This document shows, in pieces, positions 35,945 through 46,512 of a stretch of DNA of 64,000 nt; position 1 is the first letter of the stretch, and each line of letters begins with the position of its first letter. The notes beneath the pieces were generated by a model. It was not told the DNA's origin, ran no database searches, and saw only the letters and a list, made by a program, of their open reading frames with translations. This DNA is from Mycobacterium sp. GTDB taxonomy: Bacteria > Actinomycetota > Actinomycetes > Mycobacteriales > Mycobacteriaceae. The stretch covers positions 1 through 64,000 of the forward strand of contig JAOPVX010000137.1 in assembly GCA_025965975.1 (NCBI GenBank). The letters are read 5' to 3'. Position numbers and translations under genes: made by a program.

Positions 35945-37654
35945 GTGACTTCGATGGTGACGCGAGAGGCGGCGGCCGAGACTGCAGTTCGCCAGCCGGT
36001 GCCCGTCGACTCTCGTTCGGCTGGCGAGGGGAGAGCCCCGACGCGCGAGTGCTCGTCGGCGCGCACCTATCAGGTCCGCACCTACGGCTGCCAGATGAAT
36101 GTCCACGACTCCGAACGACTGGCAGGTTTGCTGGAAGCCGCCGGATACGAGCGCGCCGCCGACGGAACCGACGCCGACGTCGTCGTATTCAACACCTGCG
36201 CGGTACGGGAGAACGCCGACAACAAGCTGTACGGCAACCTGAGCCACCTGGCGCCGCGCAAGCAGGCCGACCCCGACATGCAGATCGCCGTCGGCGGCTG
36301 CCTGGCGCAGAAAGACCGCGACACCGTCCTGCGCAAAGCCCCATGGGTCGACGTGGTATTCGGCACCCACAACATCGGCTCACTGCCGACTTTGCTCGAC
36401 CGCGCTCGTCACAATCGCACAGCCCAGATCGAAATCGCCGAGGCCCTGGAGGAATTCCCGTCCTCGCTGCCTGCGGCGCGCGAATCCGCATACGCCGCAT
36501 GGGTTTCGATCTCCGTCGGCTGCAACAACAGCTGCACGTTCTGCATCGTGCCCGCGCTGCGCGGCAAGGAGGTCGACCGCAGGCCTGGCGATGTGCTTGC
36601 CGAAGTGGCTTCGCTGGTCGACCAGGGCGTGCTGGAGGTCACGCTCTTGGGCCAGAACGTCAACGCATACGGGGTCTCGTTTGCCGACCCCGATCAGCCG
36701 CGTGATCGCGGCGCATTCGCCAAACTGCTGCGCGCGTGCGGGCGCATCGACGGCCTCGAACGGGTGCGGTTCACCTCACCGCACCCCGCCGAGTTCACCG
36801 ACGATGTGATCGACGCGATGGCCGACACCGCGAATGTGTGCCCGACGCTGCACATGCCATTGCAATCCGGGTCCGACCGCATCTTGCGGGCGATGCGCCG
36901 CTCGTATCGCTCCGCGCGCTACCTCGGCATCATCGAGAAGGTGCGGGCGGCGATCCCGCACGCCGCGATCACCACCGACCTGATCGTCGGGTTCCCCGGT
37001 GAAACCGAGGACGACTTCCATGCCACGCTCGACGTGGTGGCCGAGGCGCGGTTCTCAAGCGCGTTTACGTTCCAGTACTCCAAGCGCCCCGGTACGCCGG
37101 CCGCTGAGCTGGCCGGGCAAGTGCCGAAAGCCGTTGTGCAGGAACGCTACCAGCGGCTGATCGACCTTCAAGAGCAGATCTCGCTTGAGGAGAACACCGC
37201 GCAGGTCGGGCGCACAGTCGAGCTGCTGGTGGCCACGGGCGAGGGCCGTAAGGATGCCAGCACTGCACGCATGTCGGGACGCGCCCGCGATGGCCGGCTG
37301 GTGCATTTCAACCCGGCGGGGCTCGATGTCCGGCCCGGCGACATCGTCACCACCACGGTCACCGGGGCCGCGCCGCACCACCTGATCGCCGACGGCGCCG
37401 CGCATACGCATCGGCGCACTCGCGCCGGCGACGCGCACGCAGCAGGGCAGAAGCCCCGCACAGGCGTCGGAGCCGGTCGGCCGGCGACATCCGGCGTCGG
37501 AGCCGGTCGGCCGGCGACATCCGGCGTCGGAGCCGGTCGGCCGGCGACATCCGGCGTCGGAGCCGGTCGGCCGGCGACATCCAGCGTCGGCCTCGGCATG
37601 CCCGGCATCGGCGTGGCGGCGCAACAGCCGACCTCGTCCGGGTGCGCGAGGTGA
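35945..37654 (+). CDS. miaB: tRNA-2-methylthio-N6-dimethylallyladenosine synthase MiaB
   Basis: Radical-SAM methylthiotransferase modifying A37 of tRNA after MiaA. 569 aa from GTG 35945 (an ATG at 35954 is as good). N-terminal UPF0004 domain with [13 protein letters not shown] and the [11 protein letters not shown] and GGCLAQKD cysteines; radical-SAM CxxxCxxC in [15 protein letters not shown] domain near [13 protein letters not shown]. The C-terminal ~80 residues are a non-family extension containing four copies of [10 protein letters not shown]. Stop overlaps the next gene (GTGA). Confidence 0.94.
   Translation: MTSMVTREAAAETAVRQPVPVDSRSAGEGRAPTRECSSARTYQVRTYGCQMNVHDSERLAGLLEAAGYERAADGTDADVVVFNTCAVRENADNKLYGNLSHLAPRKQADPDMQIAVGGCLAQKDRDTVLRKAPWVDVVFGTHNIGSLPTLLDRARHNRTAQIEIAEALEEFPSSLPAARESAYAAWVSISVGCNNSCTFCIVPALRGKEVDRRPGDVLAEVASLVDQGVLEVTLLGQNVNAYGVSFADPDQPRDRGAFAKLLRACGRIDGLERVRFTSPHPAEFTDDVIDAMADTANVCPTLHMPLQSGSDRILRAMRRSYRSARYLGIIEKVRAAIPHAAITTDLIVGFPGETEDDFHATLDVVAEARFSSAFTFQYSKRPGTPAAELAGQVPKAVVQERYQRLIDLQEQISLEENTAQVGRTVELLVATGEGRKDASTARMSGRARDGRLVHFNPAGLDVRPGDIVTTTVTGAAPHHLIADGAAHTHRRTRAGDAHAAGQKPRTGVGAGRPATSGVGAGRPATSGVGAGRPATSGVGAGRPATSSVGLGMPGIGVAAQQPTSSGCAR
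37464..37583 (+). repeat. 30-bp minisatellite, four copies, in the 3' end of miaB
   Basis: Four tandem copies of a 30-base unit beginning GCGTCGGAGCCGGTCGG. The first three are identical and the fourth differs at its last base (A for G at 37583); a degenerate fifth start follows. Thirty bases keep frame, so each copy adds ten residues ([10 protein letters not shown]) to MiaB. Copy number is likely to vary between strains. Confidence 0.95.
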
Positions 37655-38268
37655 CCGCAGGCGATCAGAACAACGGCGGCTTCGAAGAGTTCAAGGGCGA
37701 CATCGAGGCTGCCGAACGCCGCGTTGCGGGTGAAATCGACCCGGGCGCAAGGGCGTTGGTGATCGCTGTCGCGGTGTTCGTGCTGTTGCTGACGTTCGTG
37801 CTGCCGCACACCGGTGACACCAAGGGCTGGGACGTGCTGGTGGGCGACGACGCGGCGATCCGCAACGGCGTGGCATTGCCGTCGCGGGTGTTCAGTTGGC
37901 TGGCGCTGGTGTTCAGCGTCGGCTTCTCGATGCTGGCGCTGCTGACCCGCCGATGGGCGGTGGCGTGGATCGCGCTGGCCGGGTCAACGGTGGCGTCCTT
38001 CACGGGCCTGCTGGCGGTGTGGTCGCGACAGACTGCGCCCGCACACCACCCGGGGCCTGGCATCGGGCTGATCATCGCGTGGCTGGCGGTGATCGTGCTG
38101 GCCTTCAACTGGGCACGCGCGGTGTGGGCGCGCACCGCGCTGCAGCTCGCGGCCGAGGAAGAACGCCGCAGGCTCACCGCCGAACGCCAGAAAAAGGGCT
38201 TGTTGGACAGCTTCCCCGACAACACCGACGACACCGGCGACGACGCGACGGGGCCGGAGAAGCGCTAG
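37651..38268 (+). CDS. Conserved mycobacterial membrane protein (Rv2732c-like)
   Basis: 205 aa. Four hydrophobic helices: [58 protein letters not shown] and [19 protein letters not shown], then a charged helix ([17 protein letters not shown]). Start at the GTG overlapping the miaB stop, giving a length close to Rv2732c. Function unknown in this family; conserved position after miaB. Confidence 0.82.
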   Translation: MTAGDQNNGGFEEFKGDIEAAERRVAGEIDPGARALVIAVAVFVLLLTFVLPHTGDTKGWDVLVGDDAAIRNGVALPSRVFSWLALVFSVGFSMLALLTRRWAVAWIALAGSTVASFTGLLAVWSRQTAPAHHPGPGIGLIIAWLAVIVLAFNWARAVWARTALQLAAEEERRRLTAERQKKGLLDSFPDNTDDTGDDATGPEKR

Positions 38269-38277
38269 CTTAGCTGG

Positions 38278-39669
38278 CTAGCCCTTCCTGCCCAGCGCCT
38301 CGGCCGCGGCGTCGGCCCACTGACGCCACTGTTCGGCGTTGGCACGCGCCTCCTCAGCGTCCTTGGTCCGTCCGGCCGCCGCGGCCTTCTCCGCCTGCCG
38401 CTCGAATTGCTCTGCGCGAGCGCGGAATTGGTCTGCCCTGGCCTTCGCTTCCGGATCGACGCCTCTCGATGGCGCGTCGCGCACCTTCTTCTCCACCGCG
38501 CGCAGCCGTCGCTCCAGCTCGGCACTCCGTTCACGCGGTACCTTGCCGATCGCGTCCCACTTGTCGCCGATCGTGCGCAGCGCCGCCCGCGCCGCCTCAA
38601 GGTCGGAGGTGTCGACCTTTTCGGCGTCGGCGAGCAGCGCCTCCTTGGCGTCCGCGTTCGCCCGGAACTCAGCGTCGCGCTCTGCGCTCGCGGCGTTGCG
38701 GGCAGAAAAGAAGGTGTCCTGCGCGGCCTTGAACCGCTGCCACAGTGTCTCGTCGACGTCCTTGGCGGCGCGCCCGGCGGCCTTCCACTCGGTGAGCAGG
38801 TCGCGGAACGCGGCACCGGTGGCGCCCCAGTCGGTGGAATCGGCCAGCTCCTCGGCGCGTTCGCACAGCGCCTCCTTGGCCTGCCGTGCGCCGACGCGGT
38901 CGCGGTCGAGCTCGGCGAAATGCGAGCCGCGGCGGCGGTTGAAGGTTTCGCGGGCCGCGGAATACCGCTTCCACAGGGCATCGTCGGTCTTGCGGTCCAG
39001 CCCGCTGATGGTCCGCCACTCCTCGAGGATTTCGCGCAGCCGGTCGCCTGCGGCTTTCCATTGTGTCGCATTCGTTGCGAGGTCTTCGGCCTCCGCGGCC
39101 AGCGTTTCCTTGCGGGTGGCCTGGGCGGCGCGGTACTCGTCACGCCTGGCCTTCTCCGCATGGGCAGCTTCGTCGGCGTGCTCGAGAATGGCGGTCAGGC
39201 GTGCGGCGAGTGCGTCCACGTCGCCAAGCACGTGCGCCTCCGGCAGGCTTTCGGCAAGCGCCGCGGCGGCCGCCTTGATCTTGCGGGCGTCGCCGGTCTG
39301 AGACTCCAGCCGTCGCTCCATCAGCGCGACCTCGGTGTGCAGGTCGTCGAATCGGCGGCCGAAGTGGTCGAACGCGGCCTCATTATCACCGGCCTGCCAC
39401 GAGCCGATGATGCGTTCACCGGTTCCGGTGATCAGCCAGACAGTGCCATCGGCGTCGACGCGGCCGAACCGGTGCGGATCGCTCGACACGGGTGCGGCGA
39501 CCGTCGGCGCCGGCCGGCCGGGGCGGGGGACGGGGCGCGGCGGTCCTGGCCGGGGAGCGGGTTTGGGCGTGGAGGGCTGCGTTAATTCCCCGGTCGTCCC
39601 CGTGCCCTGCGGGCGGCCGGTGCCCCCACCGCTCCTGCCCGCCGGACCACCTGGCTCGCTGGTCGTCAT
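38278..39669 (-). CDS. DUF349 repeat protein (Rv2731-like)
   Basis: 463 aa. Pro-rich N-terminus, then a segment with the tail-like [27 protein letters not shown], then at least four coiled-coil DUF349 repeats, each recognisable by [11 protein letters not shown]... or [27 protein letters not shown] phrasing. DUF349 proteins in other bacteria bind ribosomes or affect conjugation; the mycobacterial function is not established. Convergent with the preceding membrane-protein gene. Confidence 0.86.
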   Translation of the reverse strand: MTTSEPGGPAGRSGGGTGRPQGTGTTGELTQPSTPKPAPRPGPPRPVPRPGRPAPTVAAPVSSDPHRFGRVDADGTVWLITGTGERIIGSWQAGDNEAAFDHFGRRFDDLHTEVALMERRLESQTGDARKIKAAAAALAESLPEAHVLGDVDALAARLTAILEHADEAAHAEKARRDEYRAAQATRKETLAAEAEDLATNATQWKAAGDRLREILEEWRTISGLDRKTDDALWKRYSAARETFNRRRGSHFAELDRDRVGARQAKEALCERAEELADSTDWGATGAAFRDLLTEWKAAGRAAKDVDETLWQRFKAAQDTFFSARNAASAERDAEFRANADAKEALLADAEKVDTSDLEAARAALRTIGDKWDAIGKVPRERSAELERRLRAVEKKVRDAPSRGVDPEAKARADQFRARAEQFERQAEKAAAAGRTKDAEEARANAEQWRQWADAAAEALGRKG

Positions 39670-39830
39670 ATCCGTTACCTCGTACCCTCCGCGCGGTTAC
39701 CCCGCACACCTGCCGCGCGACGCGGCGCCTTTTAGCTCGCACGTTATTCAAACAGGTCACCGCAGCCCGCGCCCACGCCTTTCGCGATGCATTTGCCTAC
39801 GCTCTTGTCCAACACGACGGGAGGTCGTCG

Positions 39831-40609
39831 ATGGCGAAGACGGATATCGCCCTCCTGCTTGCTCTCGGCGCTGCTCTTCATCGTGATCGGCGACGTCATT
39901 CATCAGCGCTCGGCACATGCCGTCACCGACGAACCGGTCAGCCACATCGAGCTGTTCATGCGGTTGCTGCGCGACGGCAAGTGGTGGCTGGGCGGCGTTG
40001 TCGCGGCGGTCGGGTTCGCGCTGCAGGCCACGGCGCTTGGCCTGGGTTCGGTGCTGTTGGTGCAGGCGCCGATGGTCACGTCGCTGCTGTTCGCGCTGCC
40101 GATCAATGCGCTGGTCACGCGCCGGCGGGTGACCCGCTGGGAATGGACATGGGCGGCGCTGCTCGCCGCCGCTGTCGCGGTCATCGTGACCGTCGGCAAA
40201 CCGACCGCGGGGCATTCCCTGGCGTCGTTGGAGACGTGGACGGCGGTGATCGCCGTGCTCGGGCCCGCCGTGGTGCTGTGCGTGGTTGGCGCGCGGATCT
40301 GTTCAGGAACCGTCAGCGCGGTGCTGCTGGCGGTGGTGTCGGGCGCGCTGTGGGGCGTGTTCGCGGCTCTGACCGAGGGAGTGGTGGGAACGCCGCGACG
40401 GCGGTCTGTTGGCGCTGCTGCGCACGCCAGAGCTGTACGTGTGGGTATTGGTCGCCATTGCGGGCACGGCCTGGCGGCAGTCGTCGTTCCGCGCCGGCGC
40501 GCTGACCGCATCGCTGCCGACCATGACCGTCGCGGTTGCGGTGATGGTGGCCGCGACGGTCGCACTGGCCCGCGGCGAGGCGGCCGTTGCCCCCAGGCAA
40601 CCCGCGTGA
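39831..40609 (+). pseudogene. DMT-family transporter (Rv2729c-like) with two frameshifts
   Basis: A GGGAGG ribosome site and the ATG at 39831 open with MAKTDIALLLAL, but around 39860-39872 the conserved sequence moves one frame (SALLFIVIGDVIHQRSAHAV ... GFALQATALGLGSVLLVQAPMVTSLLFALPIN). At about 40386-40388 (GTGGTGGGAA) it shifts once more and continues as LALLRTPELYVWVLVAIAGTAWRQSSFRAG. Removing one base at each place restores a single ~258-aa membrane protein. Either two real +1 insertions or sequencing errors. Confidence 0.78.
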
Positions 40610-40625
40610 GCACTAGTTTGGGGGC

Positions 40626-41375
40626 GTGCTGAGTGCCATCGCGATCATCCCTTCGGCGCCCGTCATGGTCCCCGAACTGGCAGCCAATGCCGCCGAGGAA
40701 CTTGCCGGGCTGCGGCAGGCGGTCTTCGCGGCCGCAGGGTCGCTGCCGTCGAGTTGGGTCGCCGTCGGCGTCGGTGCCGCCGACGCGCTGCTTGGGCCCG
40801 ACCGGACCGGCACCTTCGCGGGCTACGGCGTCGACCGGCGCGTCACGCTGTCGCCCCGCGCCGGCGATCCACCCACCGAACTGCCGTTGTGTGCGTTGAT
40901 CGCGGGCTGGGTGCGCTGCCAGGCCAAGCCCGAAGCAAGCGCTGAGGTGCGGGTGTACGCCGCGGACCACGACGTCGACGCCGCGCTGGCCCGCGGTCGC
41001 CGGTTGCGCGCCGAGATCGACGAGGCGGTCGATCCGACCGGTGTGCTCGTCGTCGCCGACGGCGCGCACACTCTCACCCCGCCCGCGCCCGGCGGCTACG
41101 ACCCCGACTCGATATCCACCCAGGCCGCGCTCGACGACGCCCTGGCCGCCGGCGATGCCACCGGGCTGACCCGGCTGCCCGACATCATCGTGGGCCGGGT
41201 CGCCTACCAGGTGCTCGCCGGGCTGGTCGAACCCGCGCCGCGGTCGGCCAAGGAGCTCTATCGCGGTGCGCCCTATGGCGTCGGCTACTTCGCCGGCGTC
41301 TGGCTCCCGCAGGGTAGGAGCGGTGGGCGCACCCGCAAGGAGGGCAGGGCGACGACTGGGGAATCGGCAGGGTGA
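40626..41375 (+). CDS. Class III extradiol dioxygenase subunit-B-like protein (Rv2728c-like)
   Basis: 249 aa, GTG start. [17 protein letters not shown] at the N-terminus and [19 protein letters not shown] fit the LigB-like fold (AMMECR1-associated type), but metal-binding histidines are not all evident, so enzyme activity is doubtful. The next gene, miaA, starts inside its 3' end (four-base GTGA overlap), and this trio order is conserved in mycobacteria. Confidence 0.75.
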   Translation: MLSAIAIIPSAPVMVPELAANAAEELAGLRQAVFAAAGSLPSSWVAVGVGAADALLGPDRTGTFAGYGVDRRVTLSPRAGDPPTELPLCALIAGWVRCQAKPEASAEVRVYAADHDVDAALARGRRLRAEIDEAVDPTGVLVVADGAHTLTPPAPGGYDPDSISTQAALDDALAAGDATGLTRLPDIIVGRVAYQVLAGLVEPAPRSAKELYRGAPYGVGYFAGVWLPQGRSGGRTRKEGRATTGESAG

Positions 41376-42277
41376 GGCCGCTCGCGATCATCGGCCCGAC
41401 GGGCACCGGGAAGTCGGCGTTGGCGCTCGCCGTCGCCGAACGCGTCGGCGGCGAGATCGTGAACGCCGACGCCATGCAGCTCTACCGCGGGATGGACCTC
41501 GGCACGGCGAAGCTGTCGGCTTCCGCTCGTCGCGGCATCGCGCACCACCAGCTCGACGTCCTCGACGTCACCGAGACAGCCAGCGTCGCCCGCTATCAAC
41601 AGGCGGCGGCCGCCGATATCGAGGCGATAGCTGCCCGCGGCGCGGTCCCGGTCGTCGTCGGCGGATCCATGATGTACATCCAGTCGCTGCTCGACGAGTG
41701 GTCGTTCCCAGCGACCGACGCCGCCGTGCGGGCCAAATGGGAGGGGAGGCTGGCCGAGATCGGCGTGGCTGGGATGCACGCTGAGCTCGCCCGCGTCGAC
41801 GCGACCGCAGCTTCTTCGATCCTGCCCACCGACGGCCGCCGCATCGTGCGGGCGCTCGAGGTGGTCGAGCTCACCGGACAGCCGTTCGCAGCGTCGGCGC
41901 CGGTGATCGGCACGCCGCGATGGGACACCGCGATAGTTGGATTGGATTGGAACACAGCGCTTCTCGACGAGCGGCTGGCGCTGCGGACGGACAAGATGTT
42001 CGCCGACGGCCTCGTCGGCGAGGTGGGGGCGCTGCTCGGCGCTGGCCTGCGTGACGGCGTCACCGCGTCGCGGGCGTTGGGATACGCCCAAGTGATCGCC
42101 GACCTCGACCGCGGCGGGGACGGCATGGACGCTCGCGAGCCGACTTTCTTGGGTACCCGCCGCTATGTCCGCCGCCAGCGGTCGTGGTTCCGCCGCGACC
42201 ACCGGATCACCTGGCTCGACGGCAGCGCCCACGACAACGTCGATGACACGGTGCGGGTATGGCGGCACGTATCCTGA
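41372..42277 (+). CDS. miaA: tRNA dimethylallyltransferase MiaA
   Basis: Adds a dimethylallyl group to N6 of A37; its product is then methylthiolated by MiaB, encoded 4 kb upstream. 301 aa from the GTG at 41372. P-loop [11 protein letters not shown] near the start, [37 protein letters not shown], and the C-terminal [15 protein letters not shown] tRNA-binding motif. Confidence 0.96.
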   Translation: MRPLAIIGPTGTGKSALALAVAERVGGEIVNADAMQLYRGMDLGTAKLSASARRGIAHHQLDVLDVTETASVARYQQAAAADIEAIAARGAVPVVVGGSMMYIQSLLDEWSFPATDAAVRAKWEGRLAEIGVAGMHAELARVDATAASSILPTDGRRIVRALEVVELTGQPFAASAPVIGTPRWDTAIVGLDWNTALLDERLALRTDKMFADGLVGEVGALLGAGLRDGVTASRALGYAQVIADLDRGGDGMDAREPTFLGTRRYVRRQRSWFRRDHRITWLDGSAHDNVDDTVRVWRHVS

Positions 42278-42284
42278 GCAGGTG

Positions 42285-43154
42285 ATGTTCGTCAAGGGCC
42301 ACGGCACGCAGAACGACTTCGTGCTGTTGCCAGACCCGGACGGCCTGCAGTCGTTGACACCGGCCGCGGTGGCTGCGCTGTGCGACCGTCGCCGGGGCCT
42401 TGGCGCCGACGGGGTGCTGCGGGTGACGAGCGCCGAGGCGGCGTTGGCGTCCGGCGTGTTCGACCGGCTGCCCGATGGTGTGGCCCCCGGCGACTGGTAC
42501 ATGGACTACCGCAACGCGGACGGCTCCATCGCGCAGATGTGCGGCAACGGGGTTCGGGTGTTCGCTCACTACCTGCGGGCCAGCGGGCTGGAGAGCCGCG
42601 ACGAGTTCGTCGTCGGCTCACTGGCAGGACCGCGCCCCGTGGTGCTACACCGGTGGGACGACACCACCGCGGACGTCACGGTCGAAATGGGCAAGACCAA
42701 CCAGCTCGGCACGGGTGAGGCGATCGTCGGCGGTCGGCCGTTCGCGGGGCTGGCCATCGATGTGGGCAACCCGCATCTGGCGTGCGTCGACCCCGACATG
42801 ACCATCGAAGAACTGGCCTCCCTCGACGTCGCGGCACCGGTTTCGTTCGACCGCACCCAGTTCCCCGAAGGGGTGAACATCGAGGTGCTGACCGCGCCGG
42901 TGGATGGGGCGGTATCGATGCGGGTACACGAACGGGGCGTCGGTGAGACCCGATCGTGTGGCACAGGAACCGTCGCCGCCGCCGTGGCGGCACTGGCGGT
43001 CTCCGGGTCGACAACGGGCACGCTACGGGTGCGTATCCCCGGCGGTGACGTCATGGTCACGGTCACCGACGCCAGCAGCTATCTGCGCGGCCCGTCTGTC
43101 CTGGTGGCGCACGGCGAGTTAGCGGAGGAATGGTGGAGCGCTGCGCAGCGTTAA
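42285..43154 (+). CDS. dapF: Diaminopimelate epimerase
   Basis: Converts LL- to meso-diaminopimelate for peptidoglycan and lysine. 289 aa from the ATG at 42285. The two catalytic cysteines are Cys86 in [10 protein letters not shown] and Cys225 in TRSCGTGT. Starts seven bases after miaA, so probably co-transcribed with it; links functionally to dapA at the start of the window. Confidence 0.97.
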   Translation: MFVKGHGTQNDFVLLPDPDGLQSLTPAAVAALCDRRRGLGADGVLRVTSAEAALASGVFDRLPDGVAPGDWYMDYRNADGSIAQMCGNGVRVFAHYLRASGLESRDEFVVGSLAGPRPVVLHRWDDTTADVTVEMGKTNQLGTGEAIVGGRPFAGLAIDVGNPHLACVDPDMTIEELASLDVAAPVSFDRTQFPEGVNIEVLTAPVDGAVSMRVHERGVGETRSCGTGTVAAAVAALAVSGSTTGTLRVRIPGGDVMVTVTDASSYLRGPSVLVAHGELAEEWWSAAQR

Positions 43155-43199
43155 TTCGGGTGCACGAGGCCAGGTAGCCGTGCGAGCCTGTAATCACTT

Positions 43200-44615
43200 A
43201 TGACTCATCCCGATTTCCCCGTTAAAGCCACACCCAGCGCGGGTGAGCTCGCCCTCGAGGACCGCACGGCGCTGCGCCGCGTGGCGGGTCTTTCGACCGA
43301 ACTCGCCGACATCTCCGAAGTCGAATACCGGCAGCTGCGACTGGAACGTGTCGTGCTCGTCGGCGTGTGGACCGAGGGCAGCGCGAAAGACGCCGAGGCC
43401 AGCATGGTCGAGCTCGCCGCGCTCGCCGAGACCGCCGGTTCCGACGTGCTCGAAGGCCTCGTCCAACGCCGCGAGAAGCCGGACCCGTCGACCTACATCG
43501 GCTCTGGTAAGGCACAGGAGCTGCGCGAGGTTGTGCTGGCAACCGACGCCGACACCGTGATATGCGACGGCGAACTCAGCCCCGCGCAGCTCAACGCGCT
43601 GGAGAAGGCGGTGAAGGTCAAGGTCGTCGACCGCACCGCGCTGATTCTGGACATCTTCGCCCAGCACGCCACCAGCCGGGAAGGCAAGGCACAGGTGGCG
43701 CTGGCGCAGATGGAGTACATGCTGCCAAGGCTGCGCGGCTGGGGCGAGTCGATGTCCCGGCAGGCCGGTGGGCGTGCCGGCGGCAGCGGTGGCGGCGTGG
43801 GTCTGCGTGGTCCGGGTGAGACGAAAATCGAGACCGACCGGCGCCGGATCCGCGAACGAATGTCCAAGCTGCGCCGCGACATCAAGGCCATGAAGCAGGT
43901 GCGCGACACCCAGCGCAGCCGCAGACTGGCCAGTGACGCGTCGTCGATCGCGATCGTCGGCTACACCAACGCAGGCAAGTCCAGTCTGCTCAACGCGCTG
44001 ACAGGTGCCGGTGTTCTCGTTGAGAACGCGCTGTTCGCCACGCTCGAACCCACCACGCGCCGTGGGCAGTTCGACGACGGTCGGCCGCTCGTGTTGACCG
44101 ACACCGTCGGGTTCGTGCGGCACCTTCCCACCCAGCTTGTGGAAGCGTTCCGGTCCACGCTGGAAGAGGTCGCAGACGCCGACTTGCTGGTACACGTGGT
44201 CGACGGGTCCGACGTCAACCCGCTGGCGCAGATCAACGCGGTGCGTCGGGTGGTGAACGAGGTCATTGCCGAGCGGGATGCCAAGCCGGCGCCAGAGCTG
44301 TTGGTGGTCAACAAGGTTGACGCCGCCGGTGCGCTGGCGCTGGCCCAGCTTCGCCGGGCATTGCCCGATGCGGTGTACGTATCGGCGCACACGGGGGAGG
44401 GTCTGGACCAGCTGCAGAAGCGGATGTCGGAGTTGGTGACGTCGACCGACACCTCGGTCGACGTGACGATCCCTTACGACCGTGGCGATCTCGTCAATCG
44501 TGTCCACGCCGACGGACGGGTGGACGCCACCGAGCACACGGCGGACGGCACCAGGATCAAGGCGCGGGTACCGATCCCGTTGGCGGCCAGCCTGCGTGAG
44601 TTCGCGACGTTCTAG
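43200..44615 (+). CDS. hflX: Ribosome-associated GTPase HflX
   Basis: Splits stalled or hibernating 70S ribosomes. 471 aa. N-terminal HflX domain with PDPSTYIGSGKAQEL and the RTALILDIFAQHA stretch; a Gly-rich linker (GGRAGGSGGG) precedes LRGPGETKIETDRR; the GTPase G1 is GYTNAGKSS, G3 DTVGF, G4 NKVD. C-terminal domain ends IPLAASLREFATF. Third in the miaA-dapF-hflX order typical of actinobacteria. Confidence 0.96.
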   Translation: MTHPDFPVKATPSAGELALEDRTALRRVAGLSTELADISEVEYRQLRLERVVLVGVWTEGSAKDAEASMVELAALAETAGSDVLEGLVQRREKPDPSTYIGSGKAQELREVVLATDADTVICDGELSPAQLNALEKAVKVKVVDRTALILDIFAQHATSREGKAQVALAQMEYMLPRLRGWGESMSRQAGGRAGGSGGGVGLRGPGETKIETDRRRIRERMSKLRRDIKAMKQVRDTQRSRRLASDASSIAIVGYTNAGKSSLLNALTGAGVLVENALFATLEPTTRRGQFDDGRPLVLTDTVGFVRHLPTQLVEAFRSTLEEVADADLLVHVVDGSDVNPLAQINAVRRVVNEVIAERDAKPAPELLVVNKVDAAGALALAQLRRALPDAVYVSAHTGEGLDQLQKRMSELVTSTDTSVDVTIPYDRGDLVNRVHADGRVDATEHTADGTRIKARVPIPLAASLREFATF

Positions 44616-45158
44616 GGCTTCGCCTGCGCGCCTTCTGCCTGCCGCCGGCCATGTGCAGTGGCTCGACGGTCGCGAGCCGATCGTCGGTGAGATGACGGCG
44701 GCGCTCGCCTGAACCCACTGACCTCTTTGCCGACCTCGCAGCGACATTGTCGCTGAACGCCTTTCACCCGGATTCGGGTCAACGACAAAGTCGCTGCGAG
44801 GTTGGCACAATCAGGACACGCCACCCGGCCGGACGGGGTGACGTCACAGACGTGCTCAGCCGGCGCGGTTCTGGGTGGGCCAGAGTCGATGAGGTGGTCG
44901 GCGACGAAACCGCATTTGAGAGGTTCGCCACGTTCTGCCGCACGTGAACGCCTGACCGACTTGGTGCGGTATGCTCCTGGTGAGCGTGGGTGTCAGAGGG
45001 ATTGACGCCAACACATCACCAGCCCCGATCAGCCACAAGGACTCTCTTCGCGGCGATCGATCTTGCCGACCGGCAATTTCGCAACCGTGTGCCTGCAGCA
45101 CTTGACCGCCTCGCGGTAGCGCGGCCCACACCCCCCAATGCCTGAAAGGCAATAGAAC
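44616..45158. other. 543-base non-coding stretch between hflX and DEAD-box gene
   Basis: No reading frame here has coding character. It holds the long inverted repeat described separately and, further on, a probable long leader for the helicase gene. A TATGCT element at 44970-44975 could be a -10; no matching -35 was seen. Two small hairpins occur in the leader, one (GCCT-GAA-AGGC) just before the start codon. Confidence 0.6.
44729..44806. repeat. Long imperfect inverted repeat with nested hairpin
   Basis: Arms 44729-44752 and 44783-44806 are reverse complements at 22 of 24 positions (core CGACCTCGCAGCGAC / GTCGCTGCGAGGT). The 30-base centre itself holds ACCCG-GATT-CGGGT at 44766-44779. It lies about 110 bases after hflX. 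It may be a bidirectional terminator or a mobile/palindromic repeat; no T-run is present. Confidence 0.85.
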
Positions 45159-46505
45159 GTGACCACAGACACACCCTTTACCGACCTCGGTGTGCGAGAA
45201 CCTCTCCGCAGAGTGCTCGAAAACCAAGGCATCACAAGCCCGTTTCCAATTCAGACGGCGACCCTTCCCGACAGCCTCGCCGGTCGTGACGTGCTCGGCC
45301 GCGGAAAGACCGGAAGCGGCAAGACATTGGCGTTCTCCATCCCGCTGGTCAGCCGACTGGCCGACGTGAAGAGACGCCCGTCACACCCGTCCGGGCTCAT
45401 CTTGGCGCCCACGCGTGAGCTCGTCACGCAGATCACCGCCGTACTCGAACCGCTCGCCGGCGCCTACGGGCTGAAGGTCACCACCATCTTCGGTGGCGTG
45501 CCGCAGAACAGGCAGGTGACCGCGCTCAGGTCGGGGGTGGACATCGTCGTCGCCTGCCCCGGCCGGCTGGAGGACCTGATGAAGCAGCGCCACATCAGCC
45601 TCGACGCGGTCGAGATCACCGTCCTCGACGAGGCCGACCACATGGCCGATCTCGGCTTCCTGCCCGGCGTCACCCGAATTCTGGCGGCCACACCGGCCGG
45701 CGGTCAGCGGATGATGTTCTCCGCGACCCTCGACAACGGCGTGGACAAACTGGTCCGGCGCTTCCTGCGCAACGAGGTCCTGCACTCCGTCGACGAGATC
45801 AACGCACCAGCACCGGCGATGACCCATCACGTGTTCCACGTCTCGGGTGCGGCGGCGAAGAAAGACCTCGTGCATGCGCTCGCATCCGGTACCGGCCGCC
45901 GAATCCTGTTCATGCGCACCAAACATCAGGCCCGCAAGCTGGCCAAGCAGCTGACCGAGTCCGGGGTGCCGTCGGTCGACCTGCACGGCAACCTTTCGCA
46001 GCCCGCGCGCGATCGCAACCTCGCCGCGTTCACCGCCGGCGAGGCTCGGGTGCTGGTGGCCACGGACATCGCCGCCCGCGGCGTCCATGTCGATGAGGTC
46101 GAACTCGTGGTGCATGTCGACCCGCCGATGGAACACAAGGCCTATCTGCACCGGTCCGGTCGCACCGCGAGGGCGGGCAGCTCTGGTGACGTGGTCACCG
46201 TGGTGCTGCCCGAGCAGCGCCGCGACACCCAACTGCTGCTGCGCCGCGCAGGCATCACCGCACAACCGCAGCAGGTTGCGGCCGACTCCGCGCCGGTGCG
46301 CGCGCTCGTCGGCGAAGTCGCGCCGTATCGTGCGCCAGCACCGAAGACAGCACCGCCGGCCAGGCCGGACGATGGCCACCAGCGCCGGCGCCGCGGTTCC
46401 ACCCGTCGGGGCCAGGGTCAGCAGAACGCCGCGCGACACGGCGCTGCGCCCCGAGGGGATAACGGGGGCCGACGCCCAAGGGCCAAGCAGACGACGTCGC
46501 GGTAG
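45159..46505 (+). CDS. DEAD-box ATP-dependent RNA helicase
   Basis: 448 aa. N-terminal Q-motif region FTDLGVREPLRRVLENQGITSPFPIQ, Walker A GRGKTGSGKT, PTRELV, VLDEADHMADLGF, SAT, and the C-terminal HRSGRTARAG motif VI. The Arg/Gly-rich tail (about residues 400-448) suits RNA binding. GTG start. RhlE/CshA-like, with roles in ribosome assembly or cold adaptation in the family. Not present at this position in M. tuberculosis. Its leader appears long (about 180 bases). Confidence 0.92.
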   Translation: MTTDTPFTDLGVREPLRRVLENQGITSPFPIQTATLPDSLAGRDVLGRGKTGSGKTLAFSIPLVSRLADVKRRPSHPSGLILAPTRELVTQITAVLEPLAGAYGLKVTTIFGGVPQNRQVTALRSGVDIVVACPGRLEDLMKQRHISLDAVEITVLDEADHMADLGFLPGVTRILAATPAGGQRMMFSATLDNGVDKLVRRFLRNEVLHSVDEINAPAPAMTHHVFHVSGAAAKKDLVHALASGTGRRILFMRTKHQARKLAKQLTESGVPSVDLHGNLSQPARDRNLAAFTAGEARVLVATDIAARGVHVDEVELVVHVDPPMEHKAYLHRSGRTARAGSSGDVVTVVLPEQRRDTQLLLRRAGITAQPQQVAADSAPVRALVGEVAPYRAPAPKTAPPARPDDGHQRRRRGSTRRGQGQQNAARHGAAPRGDNGGRRPRAKQTTSR

Positions 46506-46512
46506 CGCAAGG

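Noticed and set aside
37464..37583. CRISPR array
   Set aside because: The 30-base units are directly tandem without unique spacers, and in frame with miaB.
44747..44947. Small open frames between hflX and the helicase gene
   Set aside because: Arg/Ser/Thr-rich, cross the inverted repeat, no ribosome site, no recognisable domain.
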